From an uncultured bacterium (lineage in GTDB: Bacteria > Bacillota > Clostridia > Lachnospirales > Lachnospiraceae), in the NCBI GenBank assembly GCA_947177425.1, contig CAMWUN010000033.1:1-37548 (forward strand): a stretch of DNA of 37,548 nt. Direction: 5' to 3'. Within the stretch, counting starts at the first letter, position 1. Every line of letters starts with the position of its first letter. Shown piece by piece: positions 26,062-33,923 of this stretch. The position numbers and the translations under genes were made by a program. The notes beneath the pieces were generated by a model. It was not told the DNA's origin and searched no databases. It saw only the letters and a list, made by a program, of their open reading frames with translations.

Positions 26062-26201
26062 AGTTCTTCGGGGGTGGGTGCAATTCCCTACTGGCGGTAC
26101 AGTCCGCGACCCATGAATCCTGCTTAAGTCCATATGGCAGGGTGAAGTGGCTGATTTGGTGAAAGTCCAAAACCAACAGTAAAGTCTGGATGAAAGAAGA
26201 A
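26062..26201 (+). promoter_or_regulatory. FMN riboswitch (RFN element)
   Basis: All RFN landmarks are in order: TTCTTCGGGGG at the 5' side, GGGTGCAATTCCC, CTGGCGGTA, AGTCCGCGACCC, TGGTGAAAGTCCAAAACC, CAACAGTAAAGTC and the closing GATGAAAGAAGA. An intrinsic terminator follows at 26258-26288. Binding of FMN would favour termination and shut off ribU and remA. Confidence 0.97.
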
Positions 26202-26257
26202 AAAGGCCGTTTCCTGCTTTTGGCAGGCAAATGGTTATATGTGCAGTTATGAAGAAG

Positions 26258-26288
26258 CCCCGGATGTATAAGACATTTGGGGATTTTT
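26258..26288 (+). terminator. Riboswitch-controlled terminator
   Basis: CCCCGGATGT (26258-26267) pairs with ACATTTGGGG (26273-26282), followed by five T residues. Confidence 0.85.
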
Positions 26289-26410
26289 ATTTGGGGGAAG
26301 AGATTTCATAAATTGAAGTTTTCCCAGGACGGCGCAGTATGAAGAACCTTTCTGAAAATCTGGCACAGGCCAAATACCGCAGAGGCGGAAGATTTTAGGA
26401 GGAAAAAGAA

Positions 26411-27181
26411 ATGAACAATGGATTATGGACAAATGTGGTGGACAATGCAGTATTCGTGCTGGTATCGGTGGGCATAGCGGCAGCCTTATTTCTGGCGGCT
26501 TATGCGGCGGAGAAGTGGATTTTAAAGAAAAACAACGATAAAGAAAGGGTGCTGAATACCCGCAAGATTGCCATGATAGGCGTATTTTCCGCAATTGCGG
26601 CAGTGCTTATGCTGTTTGAATTTCCGGTGCCTTTTGCACCATTTTTCTATGAACTGGATTTCAGTGAAATACCGGCGCTGATAGGAGCGTTTGCTTTCGG
26701 GCCAGTGGCGGGCGTGATGATTGAATTCTGCAAGATTCTTTTAAAACTTTTTATGAAAGGAACCAGCACGGCCTTTGTGGGGGATTTGGCAAACTTTGTT
26801 ATCGGATGCAGCTTCATCCTTCCGGCGTCAGTCATTTACATGTTTAAGAAGACAAAAAAACATGCCATTCTGGCGTCTGCTGCAGGCACCATGATTATGA
26901 CGGTGTTCGGCACCATGTTCAATGCGGTTTATCTGCTGCCTACCTTTGCAACTCTTTTCGGGATGCCTTTAGAGGCGATTGTAGGCATAGGGACAGAAAT
27001 TAACAGCCATATTACGGATGTGACGACGCTTGTTATTTTTGCAGTGGCTCCGCTGAATTTGTTGAAAGGCGGCAGCGTATCGCTGGTGACGATGCTGGTA
27101 TATAAAAAGCTCAGCCCCATATTAAAGGAGGGGACTATCAGAAAGAAAGCGGGGGAATATGCTGGTGGAACAATTGATTAA
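26411..27181 (+). CDS. ribU: ECF transporter substrate-binding subunit for riboflavin
   Basis: S component of an energy-coupling-factor importer; it takes up riboflavin together with shared EcfA, EcfA' and EcfT subunits, which are not in this window. At 256 residues it has about six membrane segments. Typical RibU strings are IAMIGVFSAIAAVLMLFEFPVPFAPFFYELDFSEIPALIGAFAFGPVAG and KGTSTAFVGDLANFVIG. An extra N-terminal membrane segment (about 11-35) precedes the RibU core. Start: ATG at 26411 with TAGGAGG upstream. It is controlled by the FMN riboswitch. Its 3' end overlaps remA by 23 bases. Confidence 0.96.
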   Translation: MNNGLWTNVVDNAVFVLVSVGIAAALFLAAYAAEKWILKKNNDKERVLNTRKIAMIGVFSAIAAVLMLFEFPVPFAPFFYELDFSEIPALIGAFAFGPVAGVMIEFCKILLKLFMKGTSTAFVGDLANFVIGCSFILPASVIYMFKKTKKHAILASAAGTMIMTVFGTMFNAVYLLPTFATLFGMPLEAIVGIGTEINSHITDVTTLVIFAVAPLNLLKGGSVSLVTMLVYKKLSPILKEGTIRKKAGEYAGGTID

Positions 27182-27410
27182 CGTTGGATTTGGAAATTAT
27201 GTGAACAGGCATAAAATCATTGCGGTTATCAGCCCTGATTCTGCCCCTGCCAAACGTATGATTCAGAATGGAAAGGACCAGGGAACCGTCATTGATGCCA
27301 CCCAGGGAAGGCGTACCAGAGCCGTTATTGCCATGGAAAACGGCCATATTGTGCTGTCTGCGGTATTACCGGAAACCATAGCAGGGCGCTGCACGCAGCT
27401 ACAGTCCTGA
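27159..27410 (+). CDS. remA: RemA-like DNA-binding regulator (DUF370)
   Basis: A small regulator, 83 residues. The family hallmarks are present: LINVGFGNYVNRHKIIAVISPDSAPAKRMI and DATQGRRTRAVIAMENGHIVLSA. In Bacillus subtilis RemA activates biofilm matrix and osmoprotection genes. Start: ATG at 27159 with GGGGG just ahead; it overlaps ribU by 23 bases in a different frame, so the two are likely coupled. In many Firmicutes remA sits by gmk instead, so its place in an FMN-controlled unit is unusual. A second remA elsewhere in the genome cannot be excluded. Confidence 0.9.
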   Translation: MLVEQLINVGFGNYVNRHKIIAVISPDSAPAKRMIQNGKDQGTVIDATQGRRTRAVIAMENGHIVLSAVLPETIAGRCTQLQS

Positions 27411-27440
27411 AAACGATTTGTAAATTTAAACTAAAATAAA

Positions 27441-27582
27441 CCATAAAAAGGGAGTCCTCCCACGTATCTTTTATAGGAATAATTGCAAAAATCGTGCGAA
27501 TCCGTAACAGTCCGGCCGGACTGCTGCGTGAATCTTCCGAAGGCTTATGGCAAAGACAAAATTGTTTGACGTTTACCATAAG
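27441..27582 (+). promoter_or_regulatory. Structured leader candidate with two exclusive pairings
   Basis: TTATGG (27545-27550) can pair with CCATAA (27441-27446) to close a large domain, or as CTTATGG with CCATAAG (27576-27582) to form a long hairpin; the two cannot coexist. Inside lies a perfect palindrome CAGTCCGGCCGGACTG (27508-27523) and a small GGGA/TCCC hairpin at about 27450-27461. The strings GTGCGAATCCGTAACAG and CCGAAGGC faintly recall cobalamin riboswitches, but the usual CCGCCACTG core is not intact. It could regulate the VWA gene at 27703. Class unassigned. Confidence 0.4.
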
Positions 27583-27599
27583 TTGTGAGAATATTTAAT

Positions 27600-27634
27600 C
27601 AATAAGCTGGGTTCGCAAAAGATGACAACGTTTG
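27600..27634 (+). repeat. Decayed small hairpin repeat
   Basis: CAATAAGCTGGGTTCGCAAA matches the start and loop of the units at 93-124 and 7119-7152, ending in a diverged GACAACGTTT. The closing CAGC is lost. It lies 70 bases before the VWA gene. Confidence 0.5.
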
Positions 27635-27702
27635 ATAGCTGTGCCCGGTAAGTTTTCCGGTTTTGCAATTAGCCGATTATGAAAGCGTGGGAGGATTTGG
27701 TT

Positions 27703-29418
27703 ATGAAAAGGAGAAGTTTGGGAGCTGTGCTGGCACTGGCAGTTCTTGCCGCTGTGCTGGCAGGTTGCGGAAATGGGGTAAGTACGCAGGCGCCGAAGCA
27801 GAGTGGGGGAGCAGCAGAGACAAATACGGAGGAGGCCGCAGAAGGGGGATATGCGGAGTCGGAAGCTGTGGCAGAGGAGCCGGCAGGAGCTGTGGAAGGT
27901 TCTATTTATGCAAAAGAAGAAAACCGCCAGGAAGATAACGGGAGTTATGCCTGGTCCTGCTATGATTTTGACCCGGCACAGGAAAATACAGAGGAGTACA
28001 GCCAGTGGGAAGAGAAGGGATTTTCTTCTGTCATGAAAGAACCCCGTTCCACTTTTTCGGCGGACGTGGACACAGCTTCTTATGCAAATCTTCGGCGGCT
28101 GATTCAGGAAGGCTATACTCTTGATGAACTTCCGGAGGGAGCAGTAAGAATAGAGGAAATACTGAATTATTTTACATATGACTACAAAGAGCCTTCCGGA
28201 AGCGATCCCTTTGGCGTAACCACACAGATAAGTAAATGCCCATGGAATGAAGAAGCACAGCTGCTGATGATTGGACTGAAAACCCAGGATATTGATTACA
28301 GAAATGCGCCTCCGGCCAATCTTGTATTCCTTTTGGATGTGTCCGGGTCTATGGGGGATTATGACAAGCTGCCCCTTCTGCAGGAAGCCTTTGGCATGCT
28401 TGTTGAAAATCTCACGGAAAAGGACAGGATTTCCATTGTTACATATTCCAATAAGGATAAAATCGTACTGGAAGGCGTGTCCGGGGATAAGACCAGCATA
28501 ATTATGCGCGCCCTCAACAGCCTTCAGGCAGGCGGCGGAACCAATGGCAGCCGGGGAATCGAAACGGCTTACCGGATTGCAGAGGAGAACTTTATCGAGG
28601 GAGGAAATAACAGGGTTATTCTGGCTACCGACGGGGACTTGAATATCGGGATGACTACCGAGGAAGAACTGGAGGAGCTGATTGCAGAAAAGAAAGAGTC
28701 CGGCGTGTTTTTGTCTGTGCTTGGATTTGGAACTGGAAATATCAAGGACAACAAAATGGAAATTCTGGCGGACAAGGGGAACGGAAATTATTCCTACATT
28801 GACAGCCTGCGGGAGGCCAAAAAAGTTTTGTCGGATGAGATGACGGCGACTCTCCTTACTATCTGTAAAGATGTGAAATTCCAGGTGGAATTCAATCCGG
28901 CAGTGGTAACGCAGTACCGTCTGATTGGCTACGAAAATCGTGCCCTGGAGACGGAGGATTTTGCTGATGACACCAAAGACGCAGGGGAAATCGGGGCAGG
29001 ACACAGTGTCACAGCCATGTACGAGCTGATTCTGAAGGAACCCCTTATATCTGTGAGCGAAGAAGAAATATCAGAACTGAAATATGCAGATAACTATAAA
29101 GAGGAACTTAAGGAAATGGGAGTGGAGAGCCGTGCAGTGGAAGAGGAATGGCTGACTATCAGTATCCGCTACAAGAAGCCCGCAGAAGACGAAAGCAGTC
29201 TTCTCCAATATCCTGTCAGTTTCGACAGCTATACTACAGAACCCGGGGAAGATTTTCAATTTGCCGCGGCTGCGGCGGAGTTCGGCCTGCTGGCTTCCTA
29301 CAGCAGCTTCCCAGAAGACGCTTCTGTCGTCCATGTCCTTTCCCGGCTAAAAGAACTGGAGCTGGAAGATGAATATAAGGCGGAATTTGAAGAACTGGTG
29401 AAGATGGCGTCCAGATAA
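27703..29418 (+). CDS. VWA-domain lipoprotein, YfbK-like
   Basis: A surface lipoprotein of 571 residues. The signal peptide ends in a standard lipobox LAGC with Cys22. A disordered Glu/Ala/Gly-rich linker (about 25-90) follows, then the YfbK N-terminal region (PRSTFSADVDTASYANLRRLI near 114-134) and a von Willebrand A domain with MIDAS motif DVSGSM (from Asp212), a TNG loop and DGDLNIG. A C-terminal DUF3520-type region contains TKDAGEIGAGHSVTAMYEL. Role unknown: such proteins are usually cell-surface binding or assembly factors. Start: ATG at 27703 with GGGAGGA; an upstream ATG at 27679 precedes this site. Confidence 0.93.
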   Translation: MKRRSLGAVLALAVLAAVLAGCGNGVSTQAPKQSGGAAETNTEEAAEGGYAESEAVAEEPAGAVEGSIYAKEENRQEDNGSYAWSCYDFDPAQENTEEYSQWEEKGFSSVMKEPRSTFSADVDTASYANLRRLIQEGYTLDELPEGAVRIEEILNYFTYDYKEPSGSDPFGVTTQISKCPWNEEAQLLMIGLKTQDIDYRNAPPANLVFLLDVSGSMGDYDKLPLLQEAFGMLVENLTEKDRISIVTYSNKDKIVLEGVSGDKTSIIMRALNSLQAGGGTNGSRGIETAYRIAEENFIEGGNNRVILATDGDLNIGMTTEEELEELIAEKKESGVFLSVLGFGTGNIKDNKMEILADKGNGNYSYIDSLREAKKVLSDEMTATLLTICKDVKFQVEFNPAVVTQYRLIGYENRALETEDFADDTKDAGEIGAGHSVTAMYELILKEPLISVSEEEISELKYADNYKEELKEMGVESRAVEEEWLTISIRYKKPAEDESSLLQYPVSFDSYTTEPGEDFQFAAAAAEFGLLASYSSFPEDASVVHVLSRLKELELEDEYKAEFEELVKMASR

Positions 29419-29534
29419 GATTTATTCTGCAAACAGCCTTTGGTATTATCCGGACGCAAGGCAGAGCAGGGCCGAATTAATCTGCTGTTTACATATCATA
29501 TAAATACACAGGAAAAAGGTGCAGAGCCACTGAG

Positions 29535-29605
29535 TTATTCCCAAAAGCATCAAGCCAGAGTCAGACATGCCTGACTTTGATGACTGCCACAGGGGTGTTG
29601 ACTTA
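29535..29605 (-). repeat. Structured intergenic repeat, deleted copy C
   Basis: Read on the minus strand it starts AAGTCAACA and ends GGGAATAAC, as copies A and B do, and keeps hairpin 2 with changed but pairing bases (ATCAA/TTGAT and AGTCAG/CTGACT). Hairpin 1 and the 5' arm of the outer stem are missing. It lies in the 770-bp gap after the VWA gene. Confidence 0.7.
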
Positions 29606-29693
29606 TCAGAAATCTGCATCTTTTCTGCGTCCCGTCTTCTGAAAGAAATAACTTGACACGGGGGCGGAATTTCTGAACCAATTCTTTATTTCG

Positions 29694-29722
29694 TTGACGC
29701 ATTACAGCAATGGTTTTACAAT
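29694..29722 (+). promoter_or_regulatory. Orphan promoter in long intergenic gap
   Basis: TTGACG (29694-29699) and TACAAT (29717-29722) with a 17-bp spacer point into about 460 bp with no gene. The following DNA is very AT-rich to about 29860, then GC-rich with inverted repeats such as ACATAGG (29861-29867)/CCTATGT (29883-29889). It may start a small RNA or a long efflux-operon leader, or be inactive. Confidence 0.45.
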
Positions 29723-29956
29723 GTAACCGAAATGAGTTGTAAATTTATCCATGAAATCTCTATATATACCGCAACTGATAAATTATAGAAAAATATTTAG
29801 ATAAATTTAAGAAAATTTTATATATTCTTGTAATTTTTCTCTAATATAATTCGTTATAATACATAGGAACTGTTCGGCCATGCCTATGTTTGCACTGGGC
29901 AATATAACTGGCTGGCGGCCGGCTTGGCTGTGCCTGTCCGGCAGAAAAGACGGCCT

Positions 29957-29994
29957 TGTCAAATTTGACATTTCGTGCCGTAATTTTGACATTT
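29957..29994. promoter_or_regulatory. Probable operator ahead of the efflux operon
   Basis: A perfect palindrome TGTCAAATTTGACA (29957-29970) is followed 21 bp later by a second TTTGACATTT (29985-29994). A third TTGACA 22 bp further on is the promoter -35. The two-turn spacing suggests binding of a dimeric regulator on one face of the DNA. Confidence 0.5.
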
Positions 29995-30007
29995 AGGGAT
30001 TTGGGTA

Positions 30008-30035
30008 TTGACAAAATTTGTACTAGTTATATAAT
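30008..30035 (+). promoter_or_regulatory. Promoter of the efflux ABC operon
   Basis: Perfect TTGACA (30008-30013) and TATAAT (30030-30035) with a 16-bp spacer. The start near 30042 gives a leader of about 145 nt that contains structured repeat B. Confidence 0.85.
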
Positions 30036-30065
30036 ACAATAGTACAGGAGATGCTGCTTTAGGGG

Positions 30066-30164
30066 AAGTCAATAACCCTGCTGCAGGCAAGCGGGGCATT
30101 ATACCCTCGCGGCAGTCGTCAAGGTCAGGCGGGCTTGACTTTGGCTCGTTGCCCGTGGGAATAA
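30066..30164 (+). repeat. Structured intergenic repeat, copy B
   Basis: It aligns end to end with copy A (16632-16729). Hairpin 1 is GCG-GGG with CCC-CGC plus one bulged base (30091-30110). Hairpin 2 (30118-30145) forms a 13-bp helix of GTCAAGGTCAGGC with GCTTGACTTTGGC, differing from copy A at several positions while still pairing. The outer stem CAGGCAA/TTGCCCG has one mismatch. It lies inside the 5' leader of the ABC operon, ending 22 bases before the first start codon. Confidence 0.8.
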
Positions 30165-30186
30165 AATAAGGAGTGCTTAGGTTAAA

Positions 30187-30879
30187 ATGAGTGAACTAAT
30201 TGAGATTCGGGATATGTGTAAGATATATAATCCTGGTGAAAATGAGGTCCGCGCATTGGATCATGTGGATTTAAAGATTGATAAGAATGAATTTGTAGCC
30301 ATTATCGGCCAGTCCGGTTCGGGTAAGTCCACACTGATGAATATGCTGGGATGTCTGGATGTGCCCACCAGCGGTACATACATATTAAATGGACAGGATG
30401 TTTCCAATCTGACAGATGATGACCTTTCAGATATCAGGAACCGTGAAATTGGATTTATTTTTCAGGGATTTAATCTGATTGCGGGACTGACGGCACTGGA
30501 AAATGTGGAACTTCCCCTGATTTACCGGGGAGTGGGCAGGAAGGAGCGGCTGCAGCTTTCAGAGATAGCCCTGGAAAAGGTAGGATTAAAGAAGAGGATG
30601 GACCATAAGCCCTCAGAGATGAGCGGCGGCCAGCAGCAGAGAGTAGCCATAGCAAGGGCCATAGCCCAGGCGCCGCCTGTAATCCTGGCTGATGAGCCTA
30701 CCGGAAATCTGGATTCCAATTCCACAAAGGAAATTATGGAGATTTTAAAGGGGCTTCATGCTGAAGGCAGGACGGTTATACTGATAACACATGATAACGA
30801 TATTGCCGCCAGGGCAAGGCGGATTATCCGGATTATGGACGGCAGGATCGTGGATGATATTATGAATGAGCAGGTGTGA
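30187..30879 (+). CDS. ABC transporter ATP-binding protein (MacB/LolD type)
   Basis: Cytoplasmic ATPase of a MacB-like exporter, 230 residues. Walker [10 protein letters not shown] is at 41-49, Q-loop FIFQGFNL near 90-97, signature SGGQQ at 146-150, Walker [13 protein letters not shown] at 165-176 and the H-loop VILITHD near 196-202. The length and the LMNMLGCLD string fit the LolD/MacB/YknY subfamily. A possible AAGGAG lies upstream of the ATG. It is the first gene of a three-gene operon with the adaptor and the permease, which together should pump peptides or other toxic compounds out. Confidence 0.96.
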   Translation: MSELIEIRDMCKIYNPGENEVRALDHVDLKIDKNEFVAIIGQSGSGKSTLMNMLGCLDVPTSGTYILNGQDVSNLTDDDLSDIRNREIGFIFQGFNLIAGLTALENVELPLIYRGVGRKERLQLSEIALEKVGLKKRMDHKPSEMSGGQQQRVAIARAIAQAPPVILADEPTGNLDSNSTKEIMEILKGLHAEGRTVILITHDNDIAARARRIIRIMDGRIVDDIMNEQV

Positions 30880-30953
30880 ATTCGTATGCTGGCCGCACGG
30901 CTGTTGCCGGCAGCGGACAGATGGATACATAATAAGTGTGGAGGAGAGAAAAA

Positions 30954-32504
30954 ATGTCTGACAGGAAAAATGATGAAGTAAAGGCGGAAAATATGGAAAA
31001 CAGCGGGAAAACCCAGGATGTTGCCATTATAACGCAGCCCCAGGAAACAGCCGGGGGCAAGAAGCCTAAGAAAGAAAAAAAGCCGAAAAAGGAGAAAAAA
31101 CCTCTGGATAAGGCGGCCAGGAAGAAACGTAAGAAGATTATTATCTTTAGTGTCCTTGGCGTGATGGTTGTCCTTTTTGTCCTTGGAAAGGTATTTGGCG
31201 GCGGAGAGGCGGCCCCCATGGTAGCCACCACAGGAGCAGTCACTGGTGAGATTGAGCAGACTATCAATACCAGCGGTACTGTCACCACGGAAATGACGAA
31301 GAGCTATTTCTCGGAGGTGGATGTGAAGATTGGGAGTATTCCCGTTGAAGCAGGGGATTCCGTGAAGCAGGGAGATGTGCTGATATCCTACGATGCAGAG
31401 GATCTTGCAAAGGAAAAGGAACTGGCACAGCTAAAGGCACAATCGGCAGAGGGAAGTTACAGGAATTCCATACAAAGCAACAACCAGAAATTAGGCGATT
31501 TAAATGAGGCCAATATCAATCTGGAAGTTCTTGACCAGCAGATTGCCGATACACAGGCGTACATAGACAACTTAAATAATAAAATTGAAAAGAAAAAGAG
31601 TGATCTGGCCTACGAAGGGGCACTGCTTCAGATTTCACTTTTGGACTGGCAGAACCAGCCGGACTCTGACGAATATATGAATCTTCAGAAGCTGGTACAG
31701 CTCAACAATTACGAACAGCAGAACAATGAGGAGATCAAGGGATGGCAGGATGAACTTGAAGTATATAACAAGATGCTTTCCGACTATAAGGAATACCGTT
31801 CGGAAATGAAGTCCCAGAAGACCTCCGCAGACTCCGGCAAGATGACCCAGGGAGCAAAGGAAGAACTGGAAGCTGAAAACCAGACCAAGGAAATTGAAGC
31901 CTCCAACTCGCTGGAAAGCCTGGCCGCAGTGGAAAACGGCGTGGTAGCAGAATTTGACGGCGTGGTGACAGAGATGAACGCAGTGGAGGGCGGCAGTGTT
32001 GCGGCAGGCTCCCAGCTTCTGAAACTTGAAAGCACCAAAGACGTTATGGTAAGGATAACCGTGACCAAATATGACCTCGACAAAATTGCCGTAGGACAGA
32101 AGGCCATTGTCACCATCGGAAGTAAAGAATATGAGGGCAAGGTTTCCAAAATCAACAAAATGGCTGAGAAGAACAACAGCGGCGCCGCCGTGGTGGGAAC
32201 CGAAATCAAGATTATCAATCCTGACAGCGATGTGATTCTGGGTGTGGAAGCAAAAGTAGTTATCACCACTGCCCAGGAGCCGAATGCAGTTCTGGTGCCC
32301 GTGACAGCCGTCAATGTGGATATGGAGGGAGAATTTGTCTACGCAGTGGAAGAATCCATTCTTGTGAAAAAGAAGATTATCACAGGCATATCCTCAGATA
32401 CTATGGTTCAGGTAACGGAAGGGCTTAAGGAAGGCGACCAGGTAGTAACAAATGTGTCTGCAAACCTTATGGAAGGCATGACGGTAATGGCATTACCCCA
32501 GTAA
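30954..32504 (+). CDS. HlyD/MacA-like efflux adaptor
   Basis: Membrane-fusion (periplasmic-adaptor type) protein of 516 residues that links the ABC permease to substrate outside the membrane, as YknX does in Gram-positives. A cytosolic N terminus holds a run of KKPKKEKKPKKEKKP-like repeats (about 38-60) before one membrane segment (about 64-82). Then come a biotinyl/lipoyl-like half (VKQGDVLISYD near 141-151), a coiled coil (about 155-300) and the second half with the beta-barrel (DKIAVGQKAIVTIGSKEYEGKVSKI) and a membrane-proximal domain. Start: ATG at 30954 behind GGAGGAGAG. It lies 74 bp after the ATPase gene. Confidence 0.92.
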   Translation: MSDRKNDEVKAENMENSGKTQDVAIITQPQETAGGKKPKKEKKPKKEKKPLDKAARKKRKKIIIFSVLGVMVVLFVLGKVFGGGEAAPMVATTGAVTGEIEQTINTSGTVTTEMTKSYFSEVDVKIGSIPVEAGDSVKQGDVLISYDAEDLAKEKELAQLKAQSAEGSYRNSIQSNNQKLGDLNEANINLEVLDQQIADTQAYIDNLNNKIEKKKSDLAYEGALLQISLLDWQNQPDSDEYMNLQKLVQLNNYEQQNNEEIKGWQDELEVYNKMLSDYKEYRSEMKSQKTSADSGKMTQGAKEELEAENQTKEIEASNSLESLAAVENGVVAEFDGVVTEMNAVEGGSVAAGSQLLKLESTKDVMVRITVTKYDLDKIAVGQKAIVTIGSKEYEGKVSKINKMAEKNNSGAAVVGTEIKIINPDSDVILGVEAKVVITTAQEPNAVLVPVTAVNVDMEGEFVYAVEESILVKKKIITGISSDTMVQVTEGLKEGDQVVTNVSANLMEGMTVMALPQ

Positions 32505-32577
32505 GGAGCATTGCCGCAGCAAAACAGCACAGGAAACATCATAAGGAAATCAATTATGACGTTTGTCAGAGAGTAAT

Positions 32578-32611
32578 ACTGCCCCAGGCGCAAGGAAAAC
32601 GCCGGGGCAGT
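32578..32611 (+). other. RNA hairpin between adaptor and permease genes
   Basis: ACTGCCCC (32578-32585) and GGCG (32587-32590) pair with CGCC (32600-32603) and GGGGCAGT (32604-32611), leaving one bulged base. No T-run follows; instead the permease ribosome binding site comes next. It may set mRNA stability or limit translation rather than terminate. Confidence 0.6.
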
Positions 32612-32625
32612 GGAAAGAGGTAAAA

Positions 32626-33843
32626 ATGGCACAGATATGGGAATACATAAAGATTGCCTTAATGAATATAAGAAGCAACAAAGGGCGTTCCATTCTCACC
32701 ATGCTGGGTATTATTATTGGTATTGCCTCCGTTATCATGGTCATCTCTATTGGTAACGGCGTAAGGGGACAGGTAAATTCAGAATTGGAAGGGCTGGCGG
32801 GAGGCCAGATCGTATTTTATGTGGACAGCACCCTCAAGGACGTTACCGTACACTTTGATGAGTCAGACTTTGACGCAATCAGCACCCAGATTGAACATGT
32901 AAAGGGGGTAACGCCCCAATACGGCCTGTGGGGAACCGCAGAAGGGCCCAAAGGAGATTACGAACTTCGGATAACAGGAGGAAATACCGGCTTACAGTAT
33001 CTTTCCTCAGAGGAAATTGTCAAAGGAAAGTATTTTTCAGGAAATGACTATGACAGCGGAGCCAATACCTGTATCATTTCAGAAAGCAGTGCGGTGGCGC
33101 TTTTCGGAACAACAGATGTGATTGGAATGAGTTTTGATGCCACAATCTGGGGCGTCACCCAGGAAGTCAGGATTGGGGGCATCCGGAAGGACAGCGCATC
33201 GTCCATTGTGAGCATGAACTACGGGCCGACTACCATACAGGCGGAAGCGCCCCTTACATTCCTGGCAAATAAGTTTGGCCTTTATATAGATGAGATTGAC
33301 CAGTTTTATGTGGTTGCAGAAGCCTCCCAGTACTGTACGGAAGTTGCCTCAAAGGCGCTTTCACTTTTGGAGAGCAGACATAATGTCCGGGGAGAAGGCC
33401 AGATTATGATGCAGAGTTTTACCGACGTGGCGGCGCAGTATGATACTATCTTAGGCTTTATCACGGTGTTCATCTCTTTCGTGGCGGCTATTTCCCTGCT
33501 GGTAGGAGGCATCGGCGTTATGAATATTATGCTTGTGTCTGTTACAGAGCGGACGCGGGAAATCGGCATCAGGAAAGCCCTTGGGGCAAGAACGGGTTCT
33601 GTGCTTCTGCAATTTCTGGCGGAAGCGGGTATTATTACCCTTTTGGGAGGTATTATTGGAATCATATTGGGAAGTCTGGGAGCTACGGGTGTCTGCTCCA
33701 TTATGGATATCACAGCCGAGATAAACGTGAGCACAATCCTTGCTGCTTCCATATTCTCCTGCGGTGTGGGTATCTTCTTTGGAATCTACCCGGCCCGCAA
33801 GGCGGCAAAGCTAAGCCCCATTGAAGCCCTGCGGCACGAATAA
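32626..33843 (+). CDS. ABC transporter permease (MacB/FtsX type)
   Basis: Membrane subunit of the exporter, 405 residues. One membrane segment near the N terminus (SILTMLGIIIGIASVIMVISIG, about 20-41) is followed by a large outside MacB-PCD domain (about 45-275) and three C-terminal segments with the FtsX signature. Strings seen are GGIGVMNIMLVSVTERTREIGIRKALGA and GIFFGIYPARKAAKLSPIEALRHE. Start: ATG at 32626 with AGAGG ahead; an upstream open frame crosses the hairpin and has no binding site. It completes the operon begun at 30187. Neither the substrate nor a two-component regulator is seen in the window. Confidence 0.95.
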   Translation: MAQIWEYIKIALMNIRSNKGRSILTMLGIIIGIASVIMVISIGNGVRGQVNSELEGLAGGQIVFYVDSTLKDVTVHFDESDFDAISTQIEHVKGVTPQYGLWGTAEGPKGDYELRITGGNTGLQYLSSEEIVKGKYFSGNDYDSGANTCIISESSAVALFGTTDVIGMSFDATIWGVTQEVRIGGIRKDSASSIVSMNYGPTTIQAEAPLTFLANKFGLYIDEIDQFYVVAEASQYCTEVASKALSLLESRHNVRGEGQIMMQSFTDVAAQYDTILGFITVFISFVAAISLLVGGIGVMNIMLVSVTERTREIGIRKALGARTGSVLLQFLAEAGIITLLGGIIGIILGSLGATGVCSIMDITAEINVSTILAASIFSCGVGIFFGIYPARKAAKLSPIEALRHE

Positions 33844-33883
33844 CGCTGGCTGGAAGGTTGTACTTCAAAAATAGATTTCCATG

Positions 33884-33911
33884 TTGCACTTTATGTGATT
33901 TTTAGTATAAT
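33884..33911 (+). promoter_or_regulatory. Promoter ahead of the YcxB-like gene
   Basis: TTGCAC (33884-33889) and a perfect TATAAT (33906-33911) with a 16-bp spacer. The start near 33918 lies just before the hairpin at 33924-33953, so the first thing transcribed is a terminator-like structure. Confidence 0.6.
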
Positions 33912-33923
33912 AGAAAAGAGTAG

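Noticed and set aside
27441-27582. Firm call as a cobalamin riboswitch
   Set aside because: Some core-like strings match, but the conserved CCGCCACTG core and the 3' kissing-loop partner are not present in recognisable form.
27595-29004. A 469-codon open frame on the minus strand
   Set aside because: It lies opposite the VWA lipoprotein, lacks a binding site and any family motif; it is a shadow of the GC-biased codons of the real gene.
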